DNA of 64,000 nucleotides from Bacillota bacterium (GCA_023414875.1 JAEZMV010000028.1:372001-436000), one strand, 5' to 3'. Positions 19,747 through 28,749 are shown, counted from the stretch's first letter. Program-made: numbers and translations. Notes: a model not told the origin generated them from the sequence alone.

Positions 19747-20682
19747 ATGAAACAGGTACATATTTTTTTTAAAAGAATTAATCCATTTAAAGAGGTAGAT
19801 AACAATTCAAAAATTGAATTTGTAATTCAGAAAATGATAGCGTTTTTATTATTGCATGCAGGTGCTTCTATTTTCTTTGATGCAGTTATTATATTACTAT
19901 TTTCAATCAATGGATTTGATGTCTTGCATGGTCAATTGCCGACAGGTGAATGGGTTAATGCACTGCCCTTGTATGGAATGGCCGGGTTTACAATTATGAC
20001 TCTTTTATATGTAAAATTAGCTGAAAAAAGATCCTTATCTGACATTGGAATAAGATGGAATTTAAAGCTAGTAAGAGTCATTCTAAAAGGATTGTTTATA
20101 GGAGCTGCGTTAGTAGCTGTAATGATTGCTATTTTGATGGTTTTAGGACAGTATTCATATAGTGATTTTGGAAATAGTTCGCTGTATTCATTGTTAATCT
20201 GGTTTGGTGCATATTTTATACAGGCATCAACAGAAGAAATCATGTGTCGAGGATTTCTACAGACCTCATTAATGAGGAGGGTGAATAAGAAGACCGCAAT
20301 ATTAATAAGTAGTATTGCATTTGCCCTTCCGCATATGTCGTCGTTGCTTGAACTTAATGGATTATTGCGTCCGGTATCTGTGATTAACTTACTGCTGGTT
20401 TCGATATTATTTTCAGTAGCTATGCTTCATGAAAAATCAATAGGTATCGCTTGTGGAATACATATTGGTTGGAATTACTGCCTGGGTTCAGTATTTGGTT
20501 TAGAAGTATCTGGGGGCGGTGTTACAAATAGTATTTTTAAATTTATACTTCGGTCAGACAAGAATATATTGAACGGCGGTACTTATGGAATAGAAGCCAG
20601 CGTAATACTAATTCCAATTTTGGCTATATGTATAGCATTGTATGTTAGGAATATAATGAGGAGTGAAAGAAATGGAATTTAG
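19747..20682 (+). CDS. CPBP family intramembrane glutamic endopeptidase
   Basis: 311 residues from ATG 19747 (AAGGAGGT at 19733-19740 is too close to ATG 19741). Several membrane spans are visible. Motif 1 'EEIMCRG' gives Glu163-Glu164 and Arg168. Motif 2 'FALPHMSSL' holds the conserved His, and 'GIHIGWNYCLGS' supplies the His/Asn motif. The enzyme belongs to the CAAX-protease/self-immunity family. Its end overlaps the XRE gene by 11 nt, so the two are coupled. Substrate unknown. Confidence 0.88.
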   Translation: MKQVHIFFKRINPFKEVDNNSKIEFVIQKMIAFLLLHAGASIFFDAVIILLFSINGFDVLHGQLPTGEWVNALPLYGMAGFTIMTLLYVKLAEKRSLSDIGIRWNLKLVRVILKGLFIGAALVAVMIAILMVLGQYSYSDFGNSSLYSLLIWFGAYFIQASTEEIMCRGFLQTSLMRRVNKKTAILISSIAFALPHMSSLLELNGLLRPVSVINLLLVSILFSVAMLHEKSIGIACGIHIGWNYCLGSVFGLEVSGGGVTNSIFKFILRSDKNILNGGTYGIEASVILIPILAICIALYVRNIMRSERNGI

Positions 20683-21058
20683 TAAGAAGTTATATGAGCT
20701 CAGAAAGAAAAAGGGACTCTCTCAGGAAGAGTTGGCTAGTAAATTGAATGTATCAAGGCAGACATTGTCTAAATGGGAGTTGGGAGAATCTACGCCGGAT
20801 ATGGAAAAATTAGTACTGTTGAGTGACTATTTTCATTTATCATTGGATGAATTGGTTTTGGGAAAAGAAATGGAAAATAAAACTGTGATAAAAGAAAATA
20901 CAATGGCTAAAATAATGGAGGAGAGAATTCTTACTGATAATAATAAGAAAAAAGTCAAAAGGAGATTGAAATTACTTGGAATCATATTCGCAATTATATT
21001 GGCCATTGACATTTTAACAATGATCATATATTTTATGGTATGTGGAGTGCCTAAATGA
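20672..21058 (+). CDS. XRE-family regulator with C-terminal membrane segment
   Basis: 128 residues from ATG 20672 (GAGGAG at 20658-20663). The HTH_3 domain occupies residues 1-62: 'LYELRKKKGLSQEELASKLNVSRQTLSKWELGESTPDMEKLVLLSDYFHLSLDELV'. A charged linker leads to one hydrophobic span near 103-124 ('LLGIIFAIILAIDILTMIIYFMV'). So this is a membrane-tethered regulator, as often found beside membrane proteases or peptide-resistance genes. It overlaps the CPBP gene, and cleavage or sequestering by that protease is conceivable but not shown. Confidence 0.88.
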   Translation: MEFSKKLYELRKKKGLSQEELASKLNVSRQTLSKWELGESTPDMEKLVLLSDYFHLSLDELVLGKEMENKTVIKENTMAKIMEERILTDNNKKKVKRRLKLLGIIFAIILAIDILTMIIYFMVCGVPK

Positions 21059-21119
21059 ATCCATTTAAGATAGACGTGATTTTATGAAGTAACTATATAT
21101 AAATTAGTACGGAGGATTG

Positions 21120-21154
21120 GCATCCTATCAATGTTAATTTGATAGGGTGCTTTT
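21120..21154 (+). terminator. Rho-independent terminator, dispersed sequence family
   Basis: A 12-bp stem GCATCCTATCAA (21120-21131) / TTGATAGGGTGC (21139-21150) followed by TTTT. The arms match those at 6014-6041. Confidence 0.88.
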
Positions 21155-21291
21155 GTGATATATAGAGAATTTTATCTAATTTATTTGAATATCAATTGAA
21201 TTTTGAAGATTATTTATGTCATGTTACGTTTTTAGTACATATAAGTATTGCCAGTATAAAATATAATCGAGAGAAAGACAAGGAGAGATGA

Positions 21292-22098
21292 ATGAAGGCT
21301 TATTTAAAAAAATATCTTTATGAATTAGTTGTGCTTTTATTAGCTGTTAGTATCATTTGCATGATTTATTTAGTGAAAGGAAAGGTGGGCAGTTACGCAT
21401 GGATTGCTGCTATTTTTGTATTGGGCCCATTTTGCACAGTGCTTTTCATGGTACAATTAGTGATATTAATCATTAGGTGTGTTATGAAAAAGAAAATAAG
21501 GATTACTCCTGCGTTGGCGTCATTATTATTGGCATTTCCAATACTTATATTGACGGGTAGAATATTTATTCCATATCCTGATAATGCAAATATGTCAGAG
21601 GCTGTTACTTTGATCATACCTGTAAAAGGTGATACAGTATTATTGGGTGGAAAGGATTATCGCACACACGCAGTTTGGCCATCGGAGAGATATGCATACG
21701 ATATCGTAGAAAAGCCATATGATACAGGCAATCCGGATTTACAGTCCTATAGCATCTATGGCAAGGATGTGTATGCTCCAATCAAAAGAGAGATAATAGA
21801 GCTTCACAATGGAGAGGAAGATATTGAACCTAATGTTGAGAAATTTACATCAGCGCTTGGTAACTATATTTTTATGAGAATTGAAGAAACAGGTACCTAT
21901 TTAATATTTGCTCATTTAAAAAATGATAGTATCAGAGTAAAAACGGGTGATATTGTTGAGGCAGGAACTATTATGGCACAAGTTGGAAATTCCGGAACAA
22001 CTTCAGAACCGCATTTACATTTCCAGCATCAAAAGGATAATCCGTGCAAATCTAACATTATGATAACAGATGAAGGACTTCCTATTATATTTGAATGA
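21292..22098 (+). CDS. Membrane-anchored M23 (LytM-like) metallopeptidase
   Basis: 268 residues. The N-terminus carries three hydrophobic segments (about 10-30, 36-60, 72-92). The M23 domain fills about 115-268. Zn ligands are recognisable as 'HAVWPSERYAYDIV' (His and Asp) and 'EPHLHFQHQ' (H-x-H). Between them is 'GNYIFMRIEETGTYLIFAHLKNDSIRVKTGDIV', then 'GTIMAQVGNSGTTSEPHLHF', the classic order. Members cleave peptidoglycan cross-bridges or peptides outside the membrane. The first His is set in a longer loop than in lysostaphin-type enzymes. Good ribosome site AAGGAGAG at 21280-21287. Confidence 0.87.
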   Translation: MKAYLKKYLYELVVLLLAVSIICMIYLVKGKVGSYAWIAAIFVLGPFCTVLFMVQLVILIIRCVMKKKIRITPALASLLLAFPILILTGRIFIPYPDNANMSEAVTLIIPVKGDTVLLGGKDYRTHAVWPSERYAYDIVEKPYDTGNPDLQSYSIYGKDVYAPIKREIIELHNGEEDIEPNVEKFTSALGNYIFMRIEETGTYLIFAHLKNDSIRVKTGDIVEAGTIMAQVGNSGTTSEPHLHFQHQKDNPCKSNIMITDEGLPIIFE

Positions 22099-22117
22099 AA
22101 TTAAAGCGATTGTACGG

Positions 22118-23014
22118 TTATCGGTGATTGTACTTATCTCTTCGACTTACGGTTGAAACTGCATAAGTTCCTAATATCATGATAAGTAGTGCTATCAGAA
22201 AGGATATGGACGGTAAAGCAAGAAAAAATATGAATGAAAGTATTACTCCAATAAAGGGGGAGAGAGCATAATATGCACTTGTCTTTGCCGCTCCCAGATC
22301 TCTTTGAGCATATACATAAAAATAAATACTTAATCCATAAGCTACAAATCCCAGTAAAAGAGCACCAATCATATAAAATACATTGGTTGAAGTTTCTTTT
22401 AAAATAATTGAAATTACGAATGAGCCAAATCCGGAGCCAAAACCTTTGATGATTACAACCTGAAGCGGATCCTTAACAGATAGCATTCTTGTACAATTGT
22501 TTTCAAATCCCCAGCATACACAAGCAAGTAGGACGCATATTGAACCATAGGAAAAAGAAAAACTGGTAATATCCTCTACGGATATGATAATACTGGCGAT
22601 AATAATTAAGCTAGTACCAATCAATAACCTCTTACTGATTGCTTCTTTAAAAATGAAAAATGCTATGAATGAGGTAGCGGCTATTTCAAAATTATTTAGA
22701 AGGGATACATTAGCAGGAGTAGTTAATGTTAACCCAAGCATTAGAAAAATAGGAGCAACAATATCTAAAATGACCATTCCGATAATAAAGGGAAATTCTT
22801 TCTTTGTTAATTTCATTTCATGATTTACCTTACCTGCTTTATAACGAAATAAGCCAATCATGGTCATTCCAATACCTGCGCCTAGATATAATAGCGAGGC
22901 CAACAACGTTGGAGGAATTTCTTCCAAAAGTATTTTTGAAACAGGTGAGCTGATAGCATATAGGGCAGCCGCCAGGATTGCCCATAATATAGATATATTA
23001 TATTTTGCTTTCAA
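22118..23014 (-). CDS. DMT-superfamily transporter (EamA, two repeats)
   Basis: 298 residues, about ten membrane spans arranged as two EamA repeats ('ILWAILAAALYAISSPVSKILLEEIPPTLLASLLYLGAGIG' and 'SICVLLACVCWGFENNCTRML', the latter with the typical W-G-x-x-x-x-x-x-R start of a repeat). TTG start at 23014, with AGAAGG about 8 nt upstream. It lies 38 nt downstream of the csoR-type gene on the same strand, so it is probably controlled by that metal sensor. The substrate may be a metabolite or metal complex; this is inference from position only. Confidence 0.87.
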   Translation of the reverse strand: MKAKYNISILWAILAAALYAISSPVSKILLEEIPPTLLASLLYLGAGIGMTMIGLFRYKAGKVNHEMKLTKKEFPFIIGMVILDIVAPIFLMLGLTLTTPANVSLLNNFEIAATSFIAFFIFKEAISKRLLIGTSLIIIASIIISVEDITSFSFSYGSICVLLACVCWGFENNCTRMLSVKDPLQVVIIKGFGSGFGSFVISIILKETSTNVFYMIGALLLGFVAYGLSIYFYVYAQRDLGAAKTSAYYALSPFIGVILSFIFFLALPSISFLIALLIMILGTYAVSTVSRRDKYNHR

Positions 23015-23052
23015 ATTTAATTTCCTTCTTAGTCGTTATTAGTTTTATTATT

Positions 23053-23358
23053 TTATTTCATGAATTTATCAATTGCATGATTCAGATCCTCAATCGCATT
23101 TTTATCATTATGCTCAATAGCATCCACGAGACAGTGATTAATGTGTTCCTTCAAGATAAGTTTCCCGGTATTATTAAGGGCAGACTTAACTGCAGCGAGT
23201 TGAATAAGGACATCACTGCAATCTTCCCCTTCCTCGACCATCTTCTTAACAGCCTCCATGTGGCCAATCGCTCTTGAAAGGCGGTTTACAATCGCTTTCA
23301 CATTTTCAGCATTATGGGTATGCGTATGGTTATGCGTATGGTTATGCTTTGTGTTCAT
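23053..23358 (-). CDS. csoR: CsoR/RcnR-family metal-sensing repressor with His-rich N-terminus
   Basis: 101 residues, all-helical CsoR/DUF156 fold: 'NRLSRAIGHMEAVKKMVEEGEDCSDVLIQLAAVKSALNNTGKLILKEHINHC'. Ligands Cys47, His72 and Cys76 have the +25/+29 spacing of Cu(I)-sensing CsoR, which differs from the formaldehyde (FrmR) and Ni (RcnR) sets. The N-terminus alternates His with Asn/Thr (six His in residues 5-15), a plausible metal-binding tail. The upstream palindrome at 23383-23399 is its likely operator. The EamA transporter follows rather than CopA/CopZ, so the sensed metal could differ; Cu(I) is the best guess. Confidence 0.88.
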   Translation of the reverse strand: MNTKHNHTHNHTHTHNAENVKAIVNRLSRAIGHMEAVKKMVEEGEDCSDVLIQLAAVKSALNNTGKLILKEHINHCLVDAIEHNDKNAIEDLNHAIDKFMK

Positions 23359-23382
23359 ATTGGTTATTCCTTTCTACATCAC

Positions 23383-23399
23383 ATCCCCCTAGGGGGGAT
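23383..23399 (-). promoter_or_regulatory. CsoR-type operator
   Basis: ATCCCCCTAGGGGGGAT, a GC-rich near-perfect palindrome in otherwise AT-rich DNA, 25 nt upstream of csoR and within its promoter region. CsoR family operators are C-tract/G-tract palindromes of this kind. Confidence 0.75.
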
Positions 23400-23566
23400 A
23401 ATAAAATTATATCATAATGACATATGATGTCAATCAGAGAGATATTAAAATCAGTTATTGACAATCTGGAACATTTTGGATATATATGAGGTGTTATATA
23501 TCAAAATAGCAGACTTTTTAGCAAGCGAAGCTAAGTAGCCAAAGTAATATAATTCTGTACGATAAT

Positions 23567-23594
23567 AAAGTGGACCTTTAGTCCACTTTTTTTT
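23567..23594 (+). terminator. Orphan terminator upstream of the ABC exporter
   Basis: A 9-bp stem AAAGTGGAC (23567-23575) / GTCCACTTT (23581-23589) with loop CTTTA and eight T. No gene is seen between csoR (read leftwards) and this point, so it ends either a small RNA or a leader transcript of the ABC genes. The rest of the 413-nt gap (23359-23771) shows only the CsoR operator and AT-rich DNA. Confidence 0.85.
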
Positions 23595-23771
23595 ACGAGG
23601 AAAGTTCTCCGAACTTGCCTATGTAATAAAAGCATCTTTGCAAAGCGAACCGTAGTTATGAGAATTAATTTCCGAGTATCAATATATAAGAGTAGATTAG
23701 CAAAAAAAATCGAGTAAGTATTTCCACTGAAAGGTAAAATGAAAGCTGTAGAAAACAAGGAGGGTATAAAA

Positions 23772-24500
23772 ATGTCGGAAGTTATCAGAGTTGAACAGCT
23801 TTCTAAATCATATCATGGAAAGCCAGTTCTTGAAAATTTAAACTTCACTATACAAAGAGGAAGGTATCTTGGATTACTTGGAGCCAACGGAGCAGGGAAA
23901 AGTACAAGTATCGAATGTATTTTAGGCACGAGGGAAAAGGACCGGGGAAAAGTCAGTATTCTGGACATGGATCCTATCAGAGACAGAAAAAGATTATTTC
24001 AGAAGGTAGGAGTTCAATTTCAGGATTCCAATTATCAAAGAGAAATCAAAGTAAATGAATTGTGCGAGGTGACGTCTTCATTTTATAAGGAAACAAATGA
24101 CTGGAGAGAACTACTAGGAAAGTTTGGGCTTATAGATAAGGAGAAAAGTACTGTTAAAGATCTTTCCGGTGGGGAAAGACAGAGGTTATTTATTATACTT
24201 GCGCTAATTCCAAAGCCTGAGATTCTATTTTTGGATGAGCTTACTACCGGTCTAGATGCGAGAGCAAGACGGGATGTATGGAAAATATTAAAGGATCTGA
24301 AAAACAAAGGAATGACCATAATATTAACTTCTCATTTTATGGATGAGGTAGAAGCATTGTGTGATATGATTATTATTTTGAAGAAAGGTAATACCGTATA
24401 TCAGGGAACAGTGGAACAGGCAGTGAAGAATAGTCCATATGATAAATTTGAGGAAGCTTATCTTTGGTATACTGATAATGAAATGGGGGGCGACGTATAA
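23772..24500 (+). CDS. ABC exporter ATP-binding protein
   Basis: 242 residues from ATG 23772, chosen because AAGGAGGG at 23757-23764 lies 7 nt before it (an in-frame ATG at 23739 is weaker). Walker A 'GANGAGKST', signature 'LSGGERQR', Walker B 'ILFLDELTTGLD' and the H-loop 'TSHFMDEVE' are all present. The C-terminal part fits DrrA/CcmA-type exporters. It couples to the ABC-2 permease directly downstream (1-nt overlap) and exports a drug, peptide or lipid-like substrate. Confidence 0.93.
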   Translation: MSEVIRVEQLSKSYHGKPVLENLNFTIQRGRYLGLLGANGAGKSTSIECILGTREKDRGKVSILDMDPIRDRKRLFQKVGVQFQDSNYQREIKVNELCEVTSSFYKETNDWRELLGKFGLIDKEKSTVKDLSGGERQRLFIILALIPKPEILFLDELTTGLDARARRDVWKILKDLKNKGMTIILTSHFMDEVEALCDMIIILKKGNTVYQGTVEQAVKNSPYDKFEEAYLWYTDNEMGGDV

Positions 24501-25243
24501 TGAAAACATTTTGTAAGATACTGAAGGTTGAAGGCAAATTATCAATTCGTGATATGAATATGATTATTTTTGCGCTAGTAATGCCGGTAGTTGTTTTAAT
24601 CATCCTAGGAATTGTATATGGGAGTAAGCCGGCTTTTCCCGGAGCCAACTATACCTTTCTAGAACAGTCCTTCGGGGCACTTAGTAGTATTGCTATTTGT
24701 GCCGGAGGTCTTATGGGGTTACCGATTGTTATTTCAGAATATCGCGAACGAAAGATTCTAAAGAGATTTCAGGTTACACCTCTTAGTCCTCAGAGGTTAT
24801 TGATGGTACAGTTATGCATTTATACTCTCTATGCCGTAGCATCTGCAGTAATATTATGGGTTTTTGCATTGATTTTTTGGGATTTTCAAATGAAAGGCTC
24901 CATACTTATGTTTATGTTCGGCTGGTTATTGGTCTTGATTTCTATCTTGAGCATTGGTATGCTGGTAGGAGGAATAGCAAAAAACAGCAAAAGCGCATCG
25001 GTGATTGCATCTTTACTATACTTTCCGATGTTGATATTTTCAGGAGCTACGCTGCCTTATGAAGTAATGCCACGTACGATGCAGAGTATTGTAAACATAT
25101 TTCCTATGACTCAGGGAATCAAGATTTTGAAAGCAGCGACGCTGGGACAACCTTTGGAAGATATCTGGTTTTCTGCAGTTATCATAATTACAGTGGCTGT
25201 GGTATGCATCGGAGGCTCAATCAAATATTTTAAATGGGAGTAG
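24500..25243 (+). CDS. ABC-2 type exporter permease
   Basis: 247 residues with six hydrophobic spans. The ABC-2 signature region is 'LVGGIAKNSKSASVIASLLYFPMLIFSGATLPYEVMPRTMQSIVNIFPMTQGIKIL', typical of DrrB/YadH-like permeases. The start overlaps the ATPase stop by 1 nt (TAATG), so the two are coupled. Together they form an exporter whose substrate cannot be read from sequence. An AraC/GyrI regulator follows 11 nt later, suggesting induction by the exported compound. Confidence 0.92.
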   Translation: MKTFCKILKVEGKLSIRDMNMIIFALVMPVVVLIILGIVYGSKPAFPGANYTFLEQSFGALSSIAICAGGLMGLPIVISEYRERKILKRFQVTPLSPQRLLMVQLCIYTLYAVASAVILWVFALIFWDFQMKGSILMFMFGWLLVLISILSIGMLVGGIAKNSKSASVIASLLYFPMLIFSGATLPYEVMPRTMQSIVNIFPMTQGIKILKAATLGQPLEDIWFSAVIIITVAVVCIGGSIKYFKWE

Positions 25244-25254
25244 GAGGCTGAGGA

Positions 25255-26130
25255 ATGCAGGAACAGATTATTGCAGTACAAGAGATGCAAAATTATATTT
25301 CAGAGCATTTAAAAGAGACCATTACTCTTGCTGATTTATCAATGGTGTCACTCTTTTCTCCCTGGCATTCCTATCGTTTATTTAAAGGGTACACTGGCTT
25401 AACACCTGCTGATTATATTAGGCGGTTAAAACTGTCAAGGTCAGCATTACAGTTACGGGATGAGAAAATAACAATAACTGAAATTGCCTTTGAGATGGGG
25501 TTTCAGAGTGTAGAAGGATACCAAAGAGCGTTTAAACGGGAGTATGGCTGCAATCCGAATGAATATGCGAGACATCCCATACCTATCTACCTGTTTATAC
25601 CATATGGAGTAATGTATAGTGATATCAGAAAGAATCATAAAAATTTAGAAGAGGAAACCAACGTGTTCATACAGATCATTCATAAACCGGAAAGAAAAGT
25701 ATTGATTAAGAGAGGTATAAAGGCAACCGATTATTTTGAATATTGTGAAGAGGTAGGATGTGATATATGGGGGCTCTTAACAAGTATACATTCGATTAGC
25801 GGTGAGCCGGTGTGCCTATGGTTACCTGAGAAATACAGGAAACCAAATACCAGTGTATACGTGCAGGGAGTGGAAGTATCTTTAGATTATAACGATGTAG
25901 TGCCGGAGGAGTTGGATACGATAATTCTCCCGGAAGCTGATTATATGTTATTTCAAGGCGAGCCATTTGAAGAACGGGACTACTTAGCAGCTATTGAGGG
26001 TGTGCAGGAGGCGATTAAAAGATTCGACCCAGCTACAAGAGGCTATGAATGGGATGAAGAAAATCCCAGGATACAGTTAGAACCGATTGGAGTAAGGGGA
26101 TATATAGAAATGTTAGCAGTAAAAAGCTAA
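25255..26130 (+). CDS. AraC family regulator with GyrI-like effector domain
   Basis: 291 residues. The AraC domain is residues 1-105 ('MQNYISEHLKETITLADLSMVSLFSPWHSYRLFKGYTGLTPADYIRRLKLSRSA' and 'IAFEMGFQSVEGYQRAFKREYGCNPNEY'). The effector-binding domain is about 130-291 and includes 'YMLFQGEPFEERDYLAAIEGVQEAI' and an ending 'RIQLEPIGVRGYIEMLAVKS'. It lies 11 nt after the exporter permease and is probably the local ligand-responsive activator of that exporter. It is a distant paralogue of the genes at 8567 and 9929. Confidence 0.9.
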   Translation: MQEQIIAVQEMQNYISEHLKETITLADLSMVSLFSPWHSYRLFKGYTGLTPADYIRRLKLSRSALQLRDEKITITEIAFEMGFQSVEGYQRAFKREYGCNPNEYARHPIPIYLFIPYGVMYSDIRKNHKNLEEETNVFIQIIHKPERKVLIKRGIKATDYFEYCEEVGCDIWGLLTSIHSISGEPVCLWLPEKYRKPNTSVYVQGVEVSLDYNDVVPEELDTIILPEADYMLFQGEPFEERDYLAAIEGVQEAIKRFDPATRGYEWDEENPRIQLEPIGVRGYIEMLAVKS

Positions 26131-26240
26131 AGGACATTTAAATTAGCAGATTAAAATATCGATATGAAAATTTGCAGCTGTAACTATATTATTATTGGTC
26201 GACGCAGTATTAATTTAAGAAAGAGAAGAAGTAGCGTTAA

Positions 26241-26272
26241 AACAGGGACTGCAAAAGCGGCCCCTGTTTTTA
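26241..26272 (+). terminator. Rho-independent terminator
   Basis: Stem AAACAGGG (26241-26248) / CCCTGTTT (26263-26270) with a small internal GC pair around an AAAA loop, then TT. It ends the exporter/AraC transcript. Confidence 0.85.
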
Positions 26273-26421
26273 TGTACGCCCTTGCTCGTATTGTATTTGT
26301 TCGCTTACCCTCACTGCTCTTATGAAGCATACTTGGCTTGCTTCAAGTGTTTGCCAAGGCATACTCTCTTGAAGAATTTCTTATTAGAGTGTATGATAAG
26401 TATAAAAAGATAATAAAGGAG

Positions 26422-28749
26422 GTGAACCAGATAGTCAGAATAAGATGCATAGTGGAACGAATTACATACCAGAATCCGGATAATGGTTATACGATTCTTA
26501 AAGTAAATGTCAAAGGATATGATGATCTGGTCACTGTCGTGGGAAGTCTTTTGGATGCCAATGTTGGTTCTGTTCTTCTGGTTGATGGAGACTGGAAGAT
26601 TGATACCAAGTACGGAAAGCAATTTATAGCACAGAAATGGGAAGAAACCATGCCGGCTACCATCTACGGAATAGAGAAATATCTTGGAAGCAGATTGATT
26701 AAGGGAGTTGGGCCAAAGTTTGCTAAAAAAATTGTTCAAAAATATGGAACGGACACCCTTACGGTTATTGAAGATAATCCTGATGACCTTATCTGTGTAG
26801 AGGGTATTGGAATAAAGCGTGTTAGAATGATAAAGGAGAGTTGGGAGCGGCAAAAAGAGGTTAAGAATATCATGCTTTTTTTACAGGATCATGGTGTCAG
26901 TACATCCTTTGCTGCCAAGATCTATAAAGCGTATGGGAATGAAAGTATCGATAAGGTAAAAGAAAATCCCTTCCGGCTGGCAGATGATATCTGGGGGATT
27001 GGTTTTAAGACTGCAGATAGTATTGCAGAGAAGCTTGGCGTCGGGAAAGAGACTTATGTACGCCTTCGTAGTGGAATTATGTATACTCTTAGTGAACTGG
27101 CTGATGAAGGACATGTTTATGCAGCCAGAGAGCAACTGTACCAAAGGGCGGTTGCCCTTTTAGAGGCAGAACGGGAATATATCGTAATGACGATGGATCA
27201 TATGCTGAAGGAAAAGGACTTGATCCAGGAGGAAGAGGCTATTTACCTGCCACCCTTTTATTATGCAGAAAAAGGAGTCGCGAATAAGCTGCTAAAGCTG
27301 GCAATGCAACCGGCAGAAGATAAGTTATGGGTTCGTTTGGCGAAAGCGCGTAGAGAAACAGGAAATGATAATTTATCCGTGGATGTGGAGAAAATTGAAG
27401 CAGCGGTAAGTATGAAATATGACGAAGTTCAGGCGGATGCCATCAGACAGGCAGCTCTTGCAAAAGTGATGGTTCTGACAGGTGGTCCCGGAACCGGAAA
27501 GACAACAACCACCCAGGGTATCATAGCTGCATATCGTACGTATGGTCTGAACATACTATTGGCAGCACCTACAGGAAGAGCAGCAAAGCGAATGACAGAA
27601 GCAACCGGACTTGAAGCAAAAACCATTCACCGTTTGCTAGAATGTAAACCTCCGGAGGGTTATCAAAAGAATGAGGAGAATCCCTTGGAGGGAGATGTAT
27701 TGATTGTGGATGAATGCTCCATGATAGATATCATCCTTATGAATTCTCTATTAAAAGCCATACCACCGAACATGAGACTTATTCTGGTGGGAGACATTGA
27801 CCAACTTCCATCTGTTGGAGCGGGTAATGTATTAAGAGATATCATTGAATCGGACAGATTTCCGGTCATTCGTCTTACCAGAATCTTCAGGCAGGCACAA
27901 ACCAGCCGTATCATTATGAACGCACATAATATTAATCAGGGAAAAATGCCGAGCTTATCCAACGGAAAGGATAGCGATTTCTTTTTTGTTGTGAAGGAGG
28001 AAGCGGAGGAAGCTGTCTCTGAGATTGTAAAGCTGGTGAAGAATAATCTACCGAAATACTACAAAACTCCCGCCTCTATGATTCAGGTCTTAACACCGAT
28101 GCAAAGAGGTGTTGTAGGAGCCACCAATCTTAATCTGGCATTACAGGAAGCACTGAATCCTACAGGAGAAGGACTTCGTAGAAGTGGTTCCATCTTTCGC
28201 ACCGGGGATAAAGTCATGCAGATTAAGAATAATTATGACAAAGAGGTTTTTAATGGAGATATCGGAATAGTTACTTCCATTGATTTAGAAGATCGTTCAT
28301 TGAAAGTGGATTTTGATGGCAGACAGATAGAGTATGATGTCGCAGAGTTAGATGAAATCGTTCATGCATATGCCACTACCATTCATAAATCCCAGGGCTC
28401 AGAATACCCAATCATGGTAATGCCGATACTTATGAATCATTATGTAATGCTTCAACGAAATCTGATTTATACTGGAATCACCAGGGCAAAGAAGATACTG
28501 GTTATGGTGGGAACTAAGAAAGCACTAGCTTATGCTGTTAATAATGTTACGGTTACGAAGCGAAATACATTATTAAAGGAGCGACTGATCGGTAATAATA
28601 CTATGTCTAGGATGGAACCTGAGGTGATTTCCTATCTGGATATTATGGCAGCAAAGAGAGCAGAACTCAATCGTGAGCACAATTTACGTGTTGCAGAAGA
28701 AGCAAGCTATACTGCAGGAAAAGATGACACGAACATAGCCGATAATTAA
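26422..28749 (+). CDS. recD2: ATP-dependent RecD2-like 5'-3' DNA helicase
   Basis: About 775 residues. The N-terminal OB-like segment ('RCIVERITYQNPDNGYTILKVNVKGYDDLVTVVG') is followed by HhH motifs ('GVGPKFAKKIVQKYG', 'VEGIGIKRVRMIKES') and the 'GIGFKTADSIAEKLGV' region. The SF1B helicase core has Walker A 'TGGPGTGKTTTTQGI', motif II 'VDECSM', 'LVGDIDQLPSVGAGNVLRDII', and the end motifs 'YATTIHKSQGSEYPIMVMP' and 'LIYTGITRAKKILVMVG'. It acts in repair and replication-fork maintenance where RecBC is absent. The start is uncertain: AAGGAGG at 26416-26422 points to about 26431, where the in-frame codon is ATA; GTG 26422 overlaps the site. Confidence 0.93.
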   Translation: MNQIVRIRCIVERITYQNPDNGYTILKVNVKGYDDLVTVVGSLLDANVGSVLLVDGDWKIDTKYGKQFIAQKWEETMPATIYGIEKYLGSRLIKGVGPKFAKKIVQKYGTDTLTVIEDNPDDLICVEGIGIKRVRMIKESWERQKEVKNIMLFLQDHGVSTSFAAKIYKAYGNESIDKVKENPFRLADDIWGIGFKTADSIAEKLGVGKETYVRLRSGIMYTLSELADEGHVYAAREQLYQRAVALLEAEREYIVMTMDHMLKEKDLIQEEEAIYLPPFYYAEKGVANKLLKLAMQPAEDKLWVRLAKARRETGNDNLSVDVEKIEAAVSMKYDEVQADAIRQAALAKVMVLTGGPGTGKTTTTQGIIAAYRTYGLNILLAAPTGRAAKRMTEATGLEAKTIHRLLECKPPEGYQKNEENPLEGDVLIVDECSMIDIILMNSLLKAIPPNMRLILVGDIDQLPSVGAGNVLRDIIESDRFPVIRLTRIFRQAQTSRIIMNAHNINQGKMPSLSNGKDSDFFFVVKEEAEEAVSEIVKLVKNNLPKYYKTPASMIQVLTPMQRGVVGATNLNLALQEALNPTGEGLRRSGSIFRTGDKVMQIKNNYDKEVFNGDIGIVTSIDLEDRSLKVDFDGRQIEYDVAELDEIVHAYATTIHKSQGSEYPIMVMPILMNHYVMLQRNLIYTGITRAKKILVMVGTKKALAYAVNNVTVTKRNTLLKERLIGNNTMSRMEPEVISYLDIMAAKRAELNREHNLRVAEEASYTAGKDDTNIADN

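Noticed and set aside
26320..26853. 177-codon minus-strand frame opposite the recD2 start
   Set aside because: Overlaps conserved recD2 coding sequence and has no ribosome site or recognisable domain.
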